This document shows positions 61,410 to 64,000 of a stretch of 64,000 nt of DNA, piece after piece. The first letter of the stretch is position 1. Each line of letters starts with the position of its first letter. The notes beneath the pieces are model-generated. The model was not told the DNA's origin, searched no databases, and saw nothing but the letters and a program-made list of their open reading frames with translations. A program made the position numbers and the translations under genes. The stretch spans positions 1 through 64,000 of the forward strand of contig NZ_JAPZSU010000021.1 of the NCBI RefSeq assembly GCF_027531905.1. The letters run 5' to 3'. The stretch is from Flavobacterium sp. (lineage in GTDB: Bacteria; Bacteroidota; Bacteroidia; Flavobacteriales; Flavobacteriaceae).

Positions 61410-62762
61410 ATGCTATTTATAGGATGTATTCAAAGTTGTTCTACTGAAGAATCTTTACTAGAAAACAATGCTGCCATTAAAACCGTGACCAAAGAAGAAG
61501 CTATCCTATTCCTGAAAAAACAGGAAACAACAATCAGTATTAGCGGTAAAAAAGCTTCTTTGACCTTTGATTTTAACAAAATTACCCAAGAAAAACTAAC
61601 CAATACCTCCGAATTACTAACAGTAGTGCCGGTGATCACTAAAGCTAAAAACCAACGAACCCGTGCGCTATTATTAAAAGTTGAAAATTCTATTGAAACC
61701 ATTCTCTATAACGAATATCCAGATGCCTCATCAACAAAAAATAATTTTACGGGTATTATCCTTATGACGAAATTGAATGGTGATTTCATCAGGGCATACC
61801 GATTAAAAAATAATGAATATGATGTAGAGTTAGCCCCTGCAAAAGGGAATAAAACTAGTAAACTATTTTCTACAAAAGATGTCATTGCAATGGAGGAATT
61901 AAATGAAGTAATCATAATCAATGACTATAAAAAACCATCAGGTTATATCATTATACTTGAATTCACGCCTCCTTCACCAACAGCACCTTCTTATGAGGTG
62001 ATTTGGGAAAGTATGGGTGGTGGAGATGGAACCGCAGCTACTGCTGAGGAGGAAGTTGCCGCTGAATTAGCAAAAAAAATTGTAGACTCTATTGATGTAT
62101 CACAATTAGACCCATGTACAAAAGAAGTATTTGAGAAGTTAAAAACATTAACAAACTCTGATATTGCAAGTATTTTTGAAAAATTTGGTGTACCAGTAAA
62201 TGGAACTTACAACATTAAAATTGTTTTGGGGACACCACAAAAACCAACTGCATTAGCTGACACAAAATCAGCAGGTAAAAATAACTATATTATAACAATT
62301 AGGGACACCTATATTAAAGGAACTGAAAACAACGGAAAACCTCCAACAGATTTATCAATTGCAACAGTAATCATACACGAATTAATTCATGCACATTTCT
62401 TTGCATTATTTGATGATTATCACAATAATGGTGACATTTGCGCTTATGATAATTTTGCTTGTTTGTACGAAAAATATGTGACCAAAACTTACGGTGGAAA
62501 TGATGACGCGCAACATGCCCAAATGTTTGACAATTATATACCCATAATGGCCTCAACGTTAGCGAAATTTAAGCCTGGCCAACCCTATCAATTCTATGAA
62601 GATCTGGCTATGTCTACTATGTTCGGTTTAAATTTTTATAATGCAAAATACCCAAAAGGTGGAGATGAAAGAACAAGAATAGAAAACAATCGTCTGTCTG
62701 AAGATTATAATAGACCTTTTGGAGAAGCAATACCTAAAGGTGTCCCATGTTCAATAAAATAA
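61410..62762 (+). CDS. HExxH lipoprotein, copy 2 (putative phase-variable gene)
   Basis: A paralogue of 59318-60658. The N-terminal 150 residues are close to identical, the linker differs (KLFSTKDVIAMEELNEVIIIN), IWESMGGGDG is shared, and the C-terminal half is different with H323-ELI-H327 and a downstream acidic segment (FYEDLAMSTM). The natural start is the ATG at 61313, out of frame because of (AAAC)16. The conserved front and changed C-terminal half suggest recombination between variants. A lipoprotein gene follows 10 bases later. Confidence 0.75.
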   Translation: MLFIGCIQSCSTEESLLENNAAIKTVTKEEAILFLKKQETTISISGKKASLTFDFNKITQEKLTNTSELLTVVPVITKAKNQRTRALLLKVENSIETILYNEYPDASSTKNNFTGIILMTKLNGDFIRAYRLKNNEYDVELAPAKGNKTSKLFSTKDVIAMEELNEVIIINDYKKPSGYIIILEFTPPSPTAPSYEVIWESMGGGDGTAATAEEEVAAELAKKIVDSIDVSQLDPCTKEVFEKLKTLTNSDIASIFEKFGVPVNGTYNIKIVLGTPQKPTALADTKSAGKNNYIITIRDTYIKGTENNGKPPTDLSIATVIIHELIHAHFFALFDDYHNNGDICAYDNFACLYEKYVTKTYGGNDDAQHAQMFDNYIPIMASTLAKFKPGQPYQFYEDLAMSTMFGLNFYNAKYPKGGDERTRIENNRLSEDYNRPFGEAIPKGVPCSIK

Positions 62763-62772
62763 ATATGTAAAC

Positions 62773-63369
62773 ATGAGAAAAATAATATACTTAGTTATCA
62801 GTATACTGCTCTTATCTTGTTCATCAATGAACGTTGAGAAACAAATCTTACGAGACTTTATAGATGAACAAAATAAAAACGGCCGCACAATTAAAGTAAT
62901 TGTAGATAAGTCCTATCCCCGAACAAAATCTTTGGACTACTATGTCATGGCTTATGAAGATAGAAATATTCGTATGGGAGATTGGATAAGAGTTACCCCA
63001 AATGGCTACCCGCCATACAATTGGCCAATAGATATAAATGTGGTAAAAGAATTAAAATCGAAATACAAAAACGATATTACCTATTATTGGAAGAAAAAGG
63101 ATTTTTACAGACCTAAATTCAAAATTATTAGTGAATATGAATCACGTACTAGCAGAAATCCGATCTTTGAAAAGTTTTTATTCTCAAGTGGTTTATATAT
63201 TTCAAAACCAGTGATGACTTTAGATAACAAATATGCTTTTATATTTTATTCAGATTTTTCAGTGGGTACTGGAGGCACCGCTGGTAGATATGAAGCGGCT
63301 TTGCTAGAAAATGTAAACGGAAAATGGAAAATAATTGCTACCTATATTGACCCCAATGTAATTAGTTAG
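62773..63369 (+). CDS. Lipoprotein downstream of HExxH gene 2 (possible partner/immunity)
   Basis: The 198 residues have a lipoprotein signal (MRKIIYLVISILLLSC, Cys 16). The body has YPRTKSLDYYVMAYEDRN, a charged middle and a C-terminal GKWKIIATYIDP. No domain is recognised. It is unlike the small gene after copy 1, as expected if each C-terminal half has its own partner. The third copy of the shared terminator follows. Confidence 0.65.
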   Translation: MRKIIYLVISILLLSCSSMNVEKQILRDFIDEQNKNGRTIKVIVDKSYPRTKSLDYYVMAYEDRNIRMGDWIRVTPNGYPPYNWPIDINVVKELKSKYKNDITYYWKKKDFYRPKFKIISEYESRTSRNPIFEKFLFSSGLYISKPVMTLDNKYAFIFYSDFSVGTGGTAGRYEAALLENVNGKWKIIATYIDPNVIS

Positions 63370-63393
63370 CTTTACTGATTAGACTACAACTAA

Positions 63394-63430
63394 AAACCGT
63401 CTCCAAAAGTATCTTGGAGACGGTTTTTTT
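63394..63430 (+). terminator. Terminator, copy 3 of 3
   Basis: AAACCGTCTCCAA / TTGGAGACGGTTT with T-run, close to copy 2, ending the second duplicated unit. Confidence 0.9.
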
Positions 63431-63434
63431 GTGC

Positions 63435-63442
63435 TATTTTTG
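63435..63442 (+). promoter_or_regulatory. Promoter -7 element of the DUF5686-like gene
   Basis: TATTTTTG, a match to TAnnTTTG, 42 bases before the ATG at 63485. Confidence 0.5.
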
Positions 63443-63484
63443 TCCATCTAATACAAAAATCGCTTGGGTTCAAAACACACTTTT

Positions 63485-64000
63485 ATGAAGCAATTGAGTT
63501 GGTTGTTGCTACTTTTTACGTTCTCACTACAGGCGCAATTCCAATGGAATGGTTTGGTGAAAGACGCAAAGACCAATCAACCCTTGCCTTTTGCGAGCAT
63601 TAGCAGTAACACGGGTTTTCAAACCATCTCGGATGTAGACGGAAAATTCCAGCTCTTGAGTCCCAATCCTATTTTGGATTTTACGGTTTCTTATTTGGGC
63701 TATACTCCCTTCCAACAAGTCATCACGCCCAACAAAACGTTTTATGTCGTGGCCTTACAAGAAAAGTCCAATGATTTGAATGAAGTCTTGATTCCCAAAG
63801 AAAATGAAGCTTTACAAATTATTCGAAAAGCTATAGCGGCCAAATCAGTCAATAATCCGCAGCAAAAAAACAATAGCTTTTCGTTTAAATCCTATAACAA
63901 ACTCCTAGTTACCGCCAATCCCGACTCGATTAATGGTAAAATTGATTCGGTTTTTGTAGACAAAACCTATGGTAGAGAACTGGTAAAAGTAGATTCATCT
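63485..64000 (+). CDS. DUF5686-like outer-membrane protein with carboxypeptidase-like domain, N-terminal part
   Basis: The frame has 172 codons and is open at the window end. A signal peptide (MKQLSWLLLLFTFSLQAQ) is followed by a CarboxypepD-reg-like domain (about 20-100: LVKDAKTNQPLPFASISSNTGFQT and FTVSYLGYTPF in separate strands). Next comes a helical/charged section (EALQIIRKAIAAKSVNNPQQKNN) typical of the start of DUF5686 proteins, which continue to a barrel of about 800 residues. Its function is unknown. It lies after the last copy of the shared terminator. Confidence 0.8.
   Translation, partial: MKQLSWLLLLFTFSLQAQFQWNGLVKDAKTNQPLPFASISSNTGFQTISDVDGKFQLLSPNPILDFTVSYLGYTPFQQVITPNKTFYVVALQEKSNDLNEVLIPKENEALQIIRKAIAAKSVNNPQQKNNSFSFKSYNKLLVTANPDSINGKIDSVFVDKTYGRELVKVDSS

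Overview
The window reads as a chromosomal segment of a Flavobacterium-like member of the Bacteroidota. The DNA is AT-rich. Many promoters carry the flavobacterial -7 element TAnnTTTG (clear at 5126, 15512, 35466, 38633 and 57736), and there is no strong Shine-Dalgarno pattern. The gene content is typical of the group: a type IX secretion sorting domain, a TonB-dependent receptor with a carboxypeptidase-like domain, and DUF3098, DUF4271, DUF4296 and DUF5686 proteins. No rRNA, tRNA or CRISPR array was seen.

Layout. 1-440: start of an IS1595-like transposase beside a truncated AAA ATPase. 441-4055: class Ia ribonucleotide reductase (nrdA, nrdB). 4.3-15.3 kb: housekeeping and small membrane genes (DUF3109, MarC, mini flavoprotein, CtpA, dCMP deaminase, HupE, TerB, fructose bisphosphatase, GNAT, aspartate kinase, TlpA-like, CPBP protease). 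15.5-21.3 kb: a large outer-membrane protein, a Lys/Ala-rich exported protein and a glycosyltransferase. 21.3-35.4 kb: a phosphate-starvation block with phoU, pstB, pstA, pstC, pstS, an OprP-type porin, a PhoR-like kinase, a PhoB-like regulator, and a divergent TonB receptor, beta-helix lipoprotein and T9SS peptide. Three of its promoter regions carry 11-bp-spaced TTAACAT-like repeats, which I infer to be the local Pho box. 35.5-45.1 kb: mixed housekeeping (LuxE-like, TyrS, reductase, dihydroorotase, GT2, DUF4271, HemD, Lrp, Zn peptidase). 45.2-49.1 kb: two tandem paralogous triads of alpha/beta hydrolase, ECF sigma factor and membrane protein. 49.3-52.9 kb: an oversized leucyl-tRNA synthetase. 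53.1-59.1 kb: ftsX, DUF3098, uppP, truB, thioredoxin-like, patatin, pyrH, frr. 59.1-63.4 kb: a tandem duplication carrying two HExxH lipoproteins, each with a different small downstream gene. 63.5 kb to the end: start of a DUF5686 protein.

The most unusual points. (1) leuS is 1203 codons long. It carries, in frame, a DUF559 endonuclease-like domain bounded by GC-rich inverted repeats, plus a roughly 71-bp miniature element with the same type of ends. Solo copies of that repeat also lie in the LuxE-like gene and the DUF3098 gene. This suggests a mobile endonuclease with its own small palindromic derivatives. (2) The two duplicated HExxH lipoprotein genes begin with (AAAC)10 and (AAAC)16 tracts directly after the ATG, and both tracts put the ATG out of frame. 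This looks like a phase-variable locus caught in the OFF state. The duplication copied the 3' end of frr with it. (3) Two ~270-bp MITE-like elements with 8-bp target duplications sit inside and next to the pst operon, one of them inserted in the T-tract of a terminator. (4) The sigma factor/hydrolase/membrane-protein triad is duplicated in tandem.
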